A DNA stretch of 32,593 nucleotides. It comes from a virus. Both the position numbers and the translations under genes were made by a program. The notes under the pieces were generated by a model that searched no databases, was not told the DNA's origin, and saw nothing but the letters and a program-made list of their open reading frames with translations. The stretch spans positions 1 through 32,593 of IMG/VR virus record IMGVR_UViG_3300030099_002138; one strand, written 5' to 3'. Shown piece by piece: positions 20,312-28,567 of this stretch; the first letter of the stretch is position 1; every line of letters starts with the position of its first letter.

Positions 20312-22187
20312 TGTTTTCTCCTTTTTTGTAATCTAAAATTTCTCTCTCACTTATCTTCAATAGTTGTGGATTATCTAATCCCTCCATAGTGTACACCAAG
20401 TGCGTAGCCTTATCTGGTTCAGTAGTGAGTTTTGTTCTTCCAAAGTCATCATATACAAAGTTCCAAACATATTCTGTTCCATCAACTTTGGAAAAATGTT
20501 GAGCACCTCTCTTCGCATCTTTAAATTTATTTTCTAATAAATCTTTACTTGTTACATCTCTGTAAAATTTTGTACCTTCTTCTGTTTCTTTCTTTGCCAT
20601 CTTTGTTGCAACAGCCATCTTTACATTCATACCTTTGTCTTTACCATATCTTTTCTCAAAGTCTTTAAGGTCAAGTTTCTTTGCAATCTCTTCTCTTCTT
20701 TTCAGTTCTCTTGGAGTGAGTTCTCTCTCTGCAAGTTCCCAACCTTGTCGCATATATTTGTCTTGGTCTTTTTTATCAACTACGATAACTTTATTCTTTT
20801 TTACAATCATAACCTCTTTATTTTTGTCTATCAACTGACGAGGTAGTTTCATTCTTTCATCTATTTGTTCCATTTTTTCCATGAACTTTACATGAGCATC
20901 AATACTTTTAGATTGTCTTTTGTGTGCTTCAGATGCCTTCTGTAATTCACCAACAATTTTCTTTAAGTCTGCTAAACCACCAGCACCCTCTGGGCCCTTT
21001 GCATTTGCTTTGGTCATCATATCCACATGAGCCTGAACTCTTTTAGATTGTGCAAGGTGCATACCAGATGCTTTAACTAATTCACTAATTAAGTTTTTAA
21101 GGTCTGGTATATCACCAGCTTCTTCTTGGATACTTGGAACTAATAGATAATCTCTTATCTTATTCATACTGTTTGATGCAACTGCAAGTTTGTTTGTCCA
21201 CCAAGTAGGTAATGAGTCTTCACCACTCATAGATTTTAACTTACCCATAATCTGCATTGCGTCTTCTGTGATTGTCTTACACTGACGGATTGCACTTGAT
21301 ACATCTGTGTGTCCATCTTCTTTGACTGTTCCCTCTTTTAATTTTTTGTAATACTTGTTCACCATTGCATCTCTATCTTTTTGGTCTTTACTACTAATAG
21401 AACCTCTCATATTATGTCTAGCTGCAATACCTGCCATTTTCATCTTTTCAGCAGATGTACCAAACATATTTACAACTGCGACACCATTTTCTGTATGTTT
21501 ATTCTTATCTTCATTATCGTCAAAATCTTTTTTAGTAAACTTTTCATCAAGTGCATCACCCATCTTAAGTTTTAGTTTTGCACCCTTCATTCTTTTCTTT
21601 TCGTCATCTTTATTCTCATCAATATTTTCGTCTAGGTTTCTATGTTGGTATGCAATCCTTGCTAAGAACTCTCCACCTCTTGTGTTTGGATACATCTTAT
21701 CAAAGAATGGTCTGTCTTGTATTGATATAAGATTCATCACAGTTTCTAAAGGTGATGTGTCTAAACTGTAAATATGTTTTCTTAATCCCTTTACATCTTT
21801 TCTTTTATACAACTCTTTTGCTTTGATGAAATCTTTTCTGTCCATTGAGGCTGCATCTCTGATACGATTATCAAATCCAGCAAGTGCGTTCTTTCTATCT
21901 TCATCAATATCTTCTCTGTCCTTATCGGTGAGGGGTTGTTCACCGATTGCGAGAACAGTATCACCTATTTTCTTTTTATCCGTTGGTCTTATTGGGTAAA
22001 CTTTGATAGGTTTCATAACACCAACTTTTTTTTCTGCACCTTTTTTATTGAGTTCTGCTTGTTTCTTCGCATCTCTACCTTTATACCTTGCGAGAATTTT
22101 ATTGTCTTTATCTAGTAGGACATAATCAAACTGTTCATACATTGCAACTTGTTTGACTGCTTCTATCATTGATTTACTGTATCTCAT
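20292..22187 (-). CDS. Large virion-associated protein with internal repeats (631 aa)
   Basis: Segments visible: an N-terminal leader (MRYSKSMIEAVKQVAMYE); residues 22-85 with YVLLDKDNKILARYKGRDAK, a small beta module; a lysine-rich centre; 289-351 with EDGHTDVSSAIRQCKTITED followed by LPTWWTNKLAVASNSMNKIR, strongly conserved in marine T4-like phages as I recall; and two copies of a 31-residue helical unit at 361-391 and 406-436 (DLKNLISELVKAS / DLKKIVGELQKAS, QAHVDMM / DAHVKFM). The C-terminal third is charged. No enzyme motif. Probably a head or baseplate component. Confidence 0.7.
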   Translation of the reverse strand: MRYSKSMIEAVKQVAMYEQFDYVLLDKDNKILARYKGRDAKKQAELNKKGAEKKVGVMKPIKVYPIRPTDKKKIGDTVLAIGEQPLTDKDREDIDEDRKNALAGFDNRIRDAASMDRKDFIKAKELYKRKDVKGLRKHIYSLDTSPLETVMNLISIQDRPFFDKMYPNTRGGEFLARIAYQHRNLDENIDENKDDEKKRMKGAKLKLKMGDALDEKFTKKDFDDNEDKNKHTENGVAVVNMFGTSAEKMKMAGIAARHNMRGSISSKDQKDRDAMVNKYYKKLKEGTVKEDGHTDVSSAIRQCKTITEDAMQIMGKLKSMSGEDSLPTWWTNKLAVASNSMNKIRDYLLVPSIQEEAGDIPDLKNLISELVKASGMHLAQSKRVQAHVDMMTKANAKGPEGAGGLADLKKIVGELQKASEAHKRQSKSIDAHVKFMEKMEQIDERMKLPRQLIDKNKEVMIVKKNKVIVVDKKDQDKYMRQGWELAERELTPRELKRREEIAKKLDLKDFEKRYGKDKGMNVKMAVATKMAKKETEEGTKFYRDVTSKDLLENKFKDAKRGAQHFSKVDGTEYVWNFVYDDFGRTKLTTEPDKATHLVYTMEGLDNPQLLKISEREILDYKKGENNELSKK

Positions 22188-22191
22188 CTGT

Positions 22192-24921
22192 TTACCCCTT
22201 CATTAAATCCGTTACAGATTTCTTTGCACTCCAGAACTTACAAGACCAGTATCTTGCCTTATACTTAGGGCCTGGATTATCGCAGTTGTGTCTCGCACGA
22301 AAACTCTTTCTTCTTGCTGGGTCATCTCGTTTGATTTCCATGTTTGGGTCACCGTATTCTACTTTGACGACATTTCCCTTATCATTTCTTACATAGACCT
22401 TAAACTTCTTTGTATCACCCCTCGTAGGATTATTTAGTTCTACAGGTCTTCCTTGATACTCAGCTTTCTCAGTTACTTCACCCCAGTGGTTTCTTAATAC
22501 AAACTGATTGAACTTCTGATATCCCTCACCTTTTGCTCTTTTTAATTGTGCTGGTGTAGGTGCTCCCTTCTCTCCAGGCTTTCTCATTTTCTCACCTGAA
22601 CCTTGTTTTATTCTTTGTCTTTTTTTATGAATGTTTGCCCATAGACTTTCCTCTAAACAATGTCCACACATATGTTCTACACTCTCATTCATTCTATTAT
22701 CGTAAAATTTTGGTAGTGGGTCTTTTGTTATCCTATCTGCATACTCTTTCTTTGCAGGCCCATCTTCTACTGGAACTTTACCGTCTACCATATCTCTTAC
22801 AAATCCCATAGTAGCTGCATTTGCATAAAGACTACCACACCTTGCAGTAACAGTTTCTTTTAATCCATCATAGATAATACTACCTGTTACATGACCTAGT
22901 GTATCTAACATATCACTATCAACTTTTATATTCATAACGGTGTACACATAATCTCTATGTGGTTTTGGAAAACTATGTGGGATACTCTCATCAACAATAT
23001 AAGTTTCCATTTCTCCCTCACCAAATGAACCAAGTTTATTCCATTTTAACATTGTTTCTGTTACTTCGTCTGGTTGACCATATTCTTTAATAAGTTTTTC
23101 TGCGTATCCTTTTGCATCATCATGTTCCCAGTTTTTTAGTGAGTCCTCTGGTTTCATTTCTTCATTAATACAATCATCACAACAATCTGCATCAATCTTC
23201 TCCAACATCTTATCGTGGACTTCGTTCATCTTCCACCACCAATCTTCTCCATGATTTAGTTGATATTTTGCTCTTGTGATATTAGACTCAAACCACTCTT
23301 GCACAGTATTAATATTCATAAAACTTTCTTTTTTAGATGCTTTCTTTCTCTTCTTTGCTGCCCTCGCAATCTTTTGTAAGTCTGGGTCTGCTTTACCACC
23401 TGATAACATTGAGTTCACTCTTGCAAATGCCCACTGTTGTGGAGTAGTGCCAGGTCTGTGTCCTGTTCTCCACGCAGCCATACCTCTGTCATAACTCTTT
23501 TTTAGAGTACCGTAAGGAACACCTGTCTGTTTAGACTTCTTCACTAAACCTGCTATTTTTTCATCTAACTCCATTTCTTCCTCCCCATACATTTTTTTGA
23601 ACTTCTTTGTATATTTTGATGGTTTTGTTTTTTTACCCTTATCGCCAGGAGCAGGTTCATATGCTCTTGGGTCATCATCACTCATTGCAGCTCCTTTATC
23701 AAAGTGTCTTGCACGAGCTTGTTTTGTTGACTTAGACATTCCCTTACCACCAGCACCCTTTGCAAAATACTTTGCTGGTTCTGAGCCAGGACTTCCTTTT
23801 ACATCTTTATCTTGTCTAACTCTTCTAATCTTCTCTGCTTCTACCACATACTTTTTATCAAGTTTACCTTTACTTACTAACTTATTAATAAATTTTGCAA
23901 TACCTCTTGTGTTCATTCCATATTTTGTCTCTAAACCAAATTGTCGAACTATATCAAATATTAATCTATTCTTTGAGTTTTTTCCTCCAGATATTGCACT
24001 ACCACCTTTATCTTTTCCTTTATCAACTCCGTCCTTGTATTTTTTAATAACTTTTGATATTATTCTACTATCTAACTTACCCTTAAGTTTTCTCACTAAA
24101 GGTGATGGGTCTAACATTCCACCAGCAAATGGATTTTCATGCACATTTATTTCGTGTAACCATGCTTTGTGTACTTTGTTACTTTCATCTACAAATGATA
24201 CATAGTTTGTTCCTCTATTTATTATTTTACCTTGAATACCTCTTGCAACGATAGTATCGTTTATATTCCAAACATCTCCTGTAAGATATGCATCTCTAAG
24301 TTCTTCATAGTCTGTCATTAAACCCATATCTCTTTCCTCACGAATACCCATAAACTTTCGCACATCATTAAATAACTTTTGTCCGTCTTTGAAACCTTTA
24401 GGTAATCCTAACTTGAATGATTCAAAATCACCTTGTGATGCAGATGCTCTCATCTTAGATGCAGACATTCCAGTTACACCCTCTGCATCTGGGTCTCTTT
24501 CACCAGCACTAATCACAGAAATAGTTCTGAACTTATAGTAACCATGTCTACTCTTGACATCATTGTATTTGTCAAGTAAGGTTTTGAACTCTTTTACTCT
24601 ATCTGAACCAACAACCATTGCAATATCTGTATATTTTTCATTATACAATTTAACTGCGATATCGAATACATTGATTATCTTTTTATCTGCAAGTATATTT
24701 CTTGCGTGTGTAGGAAACATCTTTTTCATATATGCAACCTTCAACGCAAATGGTAATGGGTCTTTCTTTTGGTTCTGTGATTGTGATGGATAGATTACAT
24801 ACCTACCTGTACCAGCAATCAGTTTTACTCTGTCTAATAGTTTCTCATGTCCTGTGGTGGGTGGATTAAATCTTCCAAAGGTAAAAACAACTTGACCAGC
24901 CTGTTCCTGAAACTTTAACAT
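22192..24921 (-). CDS. Multidomain virion protein with N-terminal nucleotidyltransferase (909 aa)
   Basis: Residues 10-195 form a cytidylyltransferase-like nucleotidyltransferase: FTFGRFNPPTTGHEKLL carries the TxGH variant of HxGH, MVVGSDRVKEF the central strand, and GMSASKMRASA the ISSxxxR-like motif. Then come lysine-rich linkers; a 456-512 module (AGLVKKSKQTGVPYGTLKKS, AAWRTGHRPGTTPQQWAFAR; DUF5872-like); an 620-750 region with paired cysteines (CCDDC); a 760-800 module (LWANIHKKRQRIKQGSGEKM, DUF6321-like); and an 852-909 end (RRKSFRARHNCDNPG, KARYWSCKFW) typical of phage head proteins. The start codon overlaps the upstream stop (TGATG). Confidence 0.75.
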   Translation of the reverse strand: MLKFQEQAGQVVFTFGRFNPPTTGHEKLLDRVKLIAGTGRYVIYPSQSQNQKKDPLPFALKVAYMKKMFPTHARNILADKKIINVFDIAVKLYNEKYTDIAMVVGSDRVKEFKTLLDKYNDVKSRHGYYKFRTISVISAGERDPDAEGVTGMSASKMRASASQGDFESFKLGLPKGFKDGQKLFNDVRKFMGIREERDMGLMTDYEELRDAYLTGDVWNINDTIVARGIQGKIINRGTNYVSFVDESNKVHKAWLHEINVHENPFAGGMLDPSPLVRKLKGKLDSRIISKVIKKYKDGVDKGKDKGGSAISGGKNSKNRLIFDIVRQFGLETKYGMNTRGIAKFINKLVSKGKLDKKYVVEAEKIRRVRQDKDVKGSPGSEPAKYFAKGAGGKGMSKSTKQARARHFDKGAAMSDDDPRAYEPAPGDKGKKTKPSKYTKKFKKMYGEEEMELDEKIAGLVKKSKQTGVPYGTLKKSYDRGMAAWRTGHRPGTTPQQWAFARVNSMLSGGKADPDLQKIARAAKKRKKASKKESFMNINTVQEWFESNITRAKYQLNHGEDWWWKMNEVHDKMLEKIDADCCDDCINEEMKPEDSLKNWEHDDAKGYAEKLIKEYGQPDEVTETMLKWNKLGSFGEGEMETYIVDESIPHSFPKPHRDYVYTVMNIKVDSDMLDTLGHVTGSIIYDGLKETVTARCGSLYANAATMGFVRDMVDGKVPVEDGPAKKEYADRITKDPLPKFYDNRMNESVEHMCGHCLEESLWANIHKKRQRIKQGSGEKMRKPGEKGAPTPAQLKRAKGEGYQKFNQFVLRNHWGEVTEKAEYQGRPVELNNPTRGDTKKFKVYVRNDKGNVVKVEYGDPNMEIKRDDPARRKSFRARHNCDNPGPKYKARYWSCKFWSAKKSVTDLMKG

Positions 24922-25358
24922 CAGTTTTGTACCCTTGCTCTTGCTTGTTTAACCTTTTCTATTTCCTTTTTCTTTACTACCTTCATAAGTCTAGTGGTGA
25001 GTTTGTTTATCATACCACCATATTTTTGACCTATCTTTTGGTCTATCTTCACTCTTGCTGGTAAAGCCATTTTTTTATAACTTGGAAAATATTTATCAAT
25101 AACTTTTTGTTTTGCAAGTTTAGCAGCTTTAACTTTCTGTTTTGCAACAGATGCTATCCTTCTCTTAGACCTTTCAACCTTCTTCTTAAAACCAGCGGTC
25201 TTAACAAGTTTGGCCATTCTTCTCGCAATCTTTCTGCGTTGTGCTCTACCAATAACTCTAAATTCTGTTAGTTCATCAAGTGCATCATCAAGTTCTTTGT
25301 AACCTGTATAAAGGTCTTCTGTCCTGTATAAGTCTTTTAATTTTTTCATTTGTCCCAT
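24921..25358 (-). CDS. Highly basic virion-associated protein (145 aa)
   Basis: Extremely rich in lysine and arginine, mostly helical: AQRRKIARRMAKLVKTAGFK, KVERSKRRIASVAKQKVKAA, LPARVKIDQKIGQKYGGMIN. Conserved in marine T4-like phages to my recollection. Charge and place in the virion cluster suggest an internal DNA-binding head protein. It is coupled to neighbours by a 13-base overlap and a shared stop/start base. Confidence 0.7.
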   Translation of the reverse strand: MGQMKKLKDLYRTEDLYTGYKELDDALDELTEFRVIGRAQRRKIARRMAKLVKTAGFKKKVERSKRRIASVAKQKVKAAKLAKQKVIDKYFPSYKKMALPARVKIDQKIGQKYGGMINKLTTRLMKVVKKKEIEKVKQARARVQN

Positions 25359-26590
25359 GCCTTTAGTGCAGTGAAGTTGTTAAAGGAAAACTCCATTCTG
25401 TCCACTAATTTTACTGCGTTACCTTTTACTCTATCAATCGCAACATATCCCTCTGGATTTGTTACTTTATATCCATTACTTGTACGAATAAAGGTATCCG
25501 TCAAACCTTTAACACTATTTAGTTTTCTGACGATTTGCATCTTCGCATCTATCATTAGATTTTGAAAAAGAACAATGTTTGCAAGATTGTTTGTATGTTT
25601 TCTAAACTCTCTTACATATTCTTGTTGTTGTTTCTTGTATTTCTCTTTTGCAGCTGGTGTCTTTACTTTGTCTATTTGTTTCTTAAAATGATTCTCAACA
25701 TACTTTACATAATCTATTGCGTGTTTCTTTGGATTTTTTACTTGTTCACCTTGTCTAACTTTTGTATTTGTAAAGGTTTTTAGTGACGCACCAATAAGAT
25801 TACCAGTCAAACTCTCTTGAAGTTTAAGGAAGTTTCTTAACATGGGTGCATTTATTCTTTGAAATGTCTTTCCTACATTAGATAGGATAGCTGTAATCGC
25901 CTCTGTTTCTTTTGCATTAAAAGTTGCAGTACCAGAAACATCTTTGTATGTCGCATCATCTAACCATACTGAACTTGTCTTGTTTAACTTAGATACATCT
26001 GCACCAAACTTTGCTTTCATGTCTTGTAACTCTTTACCTTCATAGGTTGTATGAAATACAATACCTATCTTTGACTTGTTCATTCTTTTACCTAAATCAG
26101 AATCTACTGGAACTGCATAAACGATTGTATTAGGTTGAAATGTATAATACTTTACCCCATCTATTGTTTCTGTTTCAATATCATCTGTGTACATCAAGTC
26201 ACCTTGTAATACATTTTTGATACCTAACTTTGATAACTCTGCAAGTGCAACCTTGAACTTTGCATTTAGTGTACCACTCAAATCTGCATCTATCTCTGCA
26301 TTTGTTTTGTATAGTTTTGGATTGACATTAAATACTGATTTCTTTGCAACAAAGAACTTACCATCTGATGGGTCAATACCTGTAAAGATTGCAGGAGCTC
26401 CGTCCCACTTGACTGTCATTCTTACTGAAGACCTTGCACTACCAGACAACATATCTCTTAGTGAACGCAGAAAGTTGATTGCAGCTCTACCACCATCAAC
26501 ACCATGATTGATTATCTCATCTTCAATGTGTTCAAGGTGTAAGTTCTTACCAGCCTTACTTTCGTTTAGTATGTCTGTAAATCTGAGCAT
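25346..26590 (-). CDS. DUF6267-like protein with ligase/nucleotidyltransferase-like motifs (414 aa)
   Basis: The leader MLRFTDILNE resembles capsid-targeting sequences. The body recalls DUF6267 of marine T4-like phages (HLEHIEDEIINHGVDG). Motifs match covalent nucleotidyltransferases (DNA/RNA ligases) in order: VKWDGAPAIF (KxDG motif I, K61-G64), then FFVAKKSVF, LQGDLMYT at 128-135 (motif III-like), KIGIVFHTTYEG at 174-185 (motif IV-like), and NPEGYVAIDR with KLVDR at 378-398 (motif V-like, EGxVxx..K). About 190 residues of helical insert lie between motifs IV and V. Ligase, capping or adenylylation activity is inference. TAATG overlap with the upstream gene. Confidence 0.72.
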   Translation of the reverse strand: MLRFTDILNESKAGKNLHLEHIEDEIINHGVDGGRAAINFLRSLRDMLSGSARSSVRMTVKWDGAPAIFTGIDPSDGKFFVAKKSVFNVNPKLYKTNAEIDADLSGTLNAKFKVALAELSKLGIKNVLQGDLMYTDDIETETIDGVKYYTFQPNTIVYAVPVDSDLGKRMNKSKIGIVFHTTYEGKELQDMKAKFGADVSKLNKTSSVWLDDATYKDVSGTATFNAKETEAITAILSNVGKTFQRINAPMLRNFLKLQESLTGNLIGASLKTFTNTKVRQGEQVKNPKKHAIDYVKYVENHFKKQIDKVKTPAAKEKYKKQQQEYVREFRKHTNNLANIVLFQNLMIDAKMQIVRKLNSVKGLTDTFIRTSNGYKVTNPEGYVAIDRVKGNAVKLVDRMEFSFNNFTALKAWDK

Positions 26591-28254
26591 TATTTTGGTT
26601 CACCTAATACTTTAGTGCTCGCATCAATTTTATAACTCCACGAACTACCACTCCGATTAATAAATTGTATTTGTAAATATTCTGGTTTAAGTTCAGTATC
26701 AACTTTTACAGCACCAACAAGTAAATATAAATTTATAGAGTTATAATCTTTTTTTCCTAAAGAACGACCTATTTTTAAAACCATAAACGGAACATTCATA
26801 GACTCACCTAACTCATTAATTTTTTCAGCAGTCATATCTTCAAACTCATTTTTAGTGTGTTTGTAATACGCACCACCACCTGTTCCATAAACAATCCAAA
26901 GTGGAAGTAAGGTATCTCCAAACATCGCTTCTGATTTTAACTTTGCAGATAGAGCAACTAAGGGTTGTGTTACCCTCTCTGCAACATTAACTTTTGTTAA
27001 CATATCAGATAACATTGCATTAAAAGTTTTATAAGACGCATAGTTAGCAACTAATTTTAAAGCTGGTAATAATTCATCTCTTGTGATGAATGCATTTAAA
27101 CCTCTACTTAAAACTATATTTGCTGGATTTATAAACTGTTTCATTTCTAATTTTGGATTAGTACCACTATTATTCAATTTTATTATATTTGGTTTTTTAT
27201 TATTTAATTTTTGCACATTCTCTAGAAGTAAATCATACTCTTTATTAACCAAGTCTTTTGCTATTAGTTCATTTTTTAGAACTTTCATTTCTCTCAACAT
27301 TGGTGCATTTATTTTTACAGGGTCATTTTTACCCTCTGACAATGTGCTTCCTAATAAACTTGTTAATTTTGCTGATGATTTGTGCATTTTATCTTTGACA
27401 ACTAATTTTGTTATTTTAATCGCACTTTTTAAGATAGAGTTTCTTATTTTTGAAAAAACACTTTTTGCAAATTTTAATACAAAATTAAATCCTTTTGATA
27501 AAATATCTGTAAAACGACCAAACACATTTGATAAAATACCCTCAGACAAATCCTCTCCAACTAATTGTGAAGGCATTGATGATTGTTTTCCGTATATCGT
27601 GTTTATTAAGGTGTTAAGTTTTCCTATCCTTGCATTGTCCATACCTTTTTTTAAAGATACTTGAATGAATTTTATATTTGTCCCTTCAACTGATATCACG
27701 CCATCTTTTGTCCAATTCATAGTTGAAGTAGATAATTTATTTAATAATTCTTTTGCAGAACCACTGACTACGAGTATCATATCAGCGGTGTTAGCTTTAC
27801 TACCCTTAGTAAAATATTTTTCAGGTACATTTTTATAAAATGTATTAATACTGCTGTGTATTATGTCAACACTACCCCAATTTACATTAGGTATCTTTTT
27901 TATATCACCACCGATTATCTCTATAGCTTCACATAAAAAATTATCTGATTTTTCAGTACCAAATTTTTTTCTGTAGTTGTTTATCCATTTTGCACCATCT
28001 TTAACAAACTCACTTTCAGATGATATACTTTTAATATTTGACATTGTGGGTAGGGTATTTTTACCAGACAGTTTCGCAACTATATAAACCCAAGATTCAT
28101 AAACAGCTTCTCCAACAGACCCACCACCAACTGATGCGATAACTTTTTCTGCTTCAGTTGACTGTTCTTGTAAAAATGTGTCAATTTTTACGACAGGTGT
28201 TACTTTATTTTCTTTGATTGGATTTAGTTGGCGAACATACCTATTCAGTGACAT
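26590..28254 (-). CDS. Virion-associated protein, possible nuclease-like N-terminal domain (554 aa)
   Basis: First gene of the virion block. Residues 48-62 (GEAVYESWVYIVAKL), 154-163 (ANTADMILVV) and 194-212 (IKFIQVSLKKGMDNARIGK) follow the E...D...SLK order seen in some PD-(D/E)XK-type nucleases; this is a weak match. A hydrophobic, basic helical segment follows (GFNFVLKFAKSVFSKIRNSI), then SEGKNDPVKINAPMLREMKV. The C-terminus (LLPLWIVYGTGGGAYYKHTK, LQIQFINRSGSSW) is beta-rich. 'INAPMLR' recurs in the 414-residue neighbour. Function is unknown. Confidence 0.68.
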   Translation of the reverse strand: MSLNRYVRQLNPIKENKVTPVVKIDTFLQEQSTEAEKVIASVGGGSVGEAVYESWVYIVAKLSGKNTLPTMSNIKSISSESEFVKDGAKWINNYRKKFGTEKSDNFLCEAIEIIGGDIKKIPNVNWGSVDIIHSSINTFYKNVPEKYFTKGSKANTADMILVVSGSAKELLNKLSTSTMNWTKDGVISVEGTNIKFIQVSLKKGMDNARIGKLNTLINTIYGKQSSMPSQLVGEDLSEGILSNVFGRFTDILSKGFNFVLKFAKSVFSKIRNSILKSAIKITKLVVKDKMHKSSAKLTSLLGSTLSEGKNDPVKINAPMLREMKVLKNELIAKDLVNKEYDLLLENVQKLNNKKPNIIKLNNSGTNPKLEMKQFINPANIVLSRGLNAFITRDELLPALKLVANYASYKTFNAMLSDMLTKVNVAERVTQPLVALSAKLKSEAMFGDTLLPLWIVYGTGGGAYYKHTKNEFEDMTAEKINELGESMNVPFMVLKIGRSLGKKDYNSINLYLLVGAVKVDTELKPEYLQIQFINRSGSSWSYKIDASTKVLGEPK

Positions 28255-28288
28255 TCCAAGCTCCCATTAGTACAAAATTGTTTTATAC

Positions 28289-28296
28289 TATTTATT
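28289..28296 (-). promoter_or_regulatory. Late-promoter-like box (AATAAATA) before the virion block
   Basis: One mismatch to TATAAATA, on the minus strand about 35 bases before the first virion gene. It partly overlaps the end of the upstream small gene. Position supports a late start, but such words are common in AT-rich DNA. Confidence 0.45.
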
Positions 28297-28567
28297 CTTT
28301 TAGAAAGTCAGGAAATCCTTGTGAACCAAAAGTAGGTGTCTTGTTTTGGAACTTTGCAATACTCTCTGCAAGTTGTCTTGTTTCACACCTAGTGATTATT
28401 TTTCTAGTCTTACTCTCCATTACGGTGTAAGGTCTTTCTACATCTTGATTGTCTTGACTTACATAGTAGTTAGACTTTGAGTTTCGAAAATCTTTCAATT
28501 TGTTTGTCCTTTGTATCTTTCCCAAAAGACGGTTCTTCAAAGACTTGATTAAGTTTCTCTTGACCAT
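28292..28567 (-). CDS. Small conserved protein overlapping the helicase gene (91 aa)
   Basis: The last 60 residues (YYVSQDNQDVERPYTVMESK, ETRQLAESIAKFQNK, GSQGFPDFL) match a short protein I recall from T4-like phages (tViea...AqeIArFqNk...G..GFP.FL). The ATG at 28567 has a GAGGAG upstream but lies 98 bases inside the helicase gene. A TTG at about 28498 with AAAGGA before it would reduce the overlap and better fit the family's usual start. Function is unknown. Confidence 0.65.
   Translation of the reverse strand: MVKRNLIKSLKNRLLGKIQRTNKLKDFRNSKSNYYVSQDNQDVERPYTVMESKTRKIITRCETRQLAESIAKFQNKTPTFGSQGFPDFLKE

Noticed and set aside
23597-24205. Long plus-strand open frame opposite the 909-residue gene
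   Set aside because: A shadow of the dense minus-strand coding sequence; composition typical of antisense frames.
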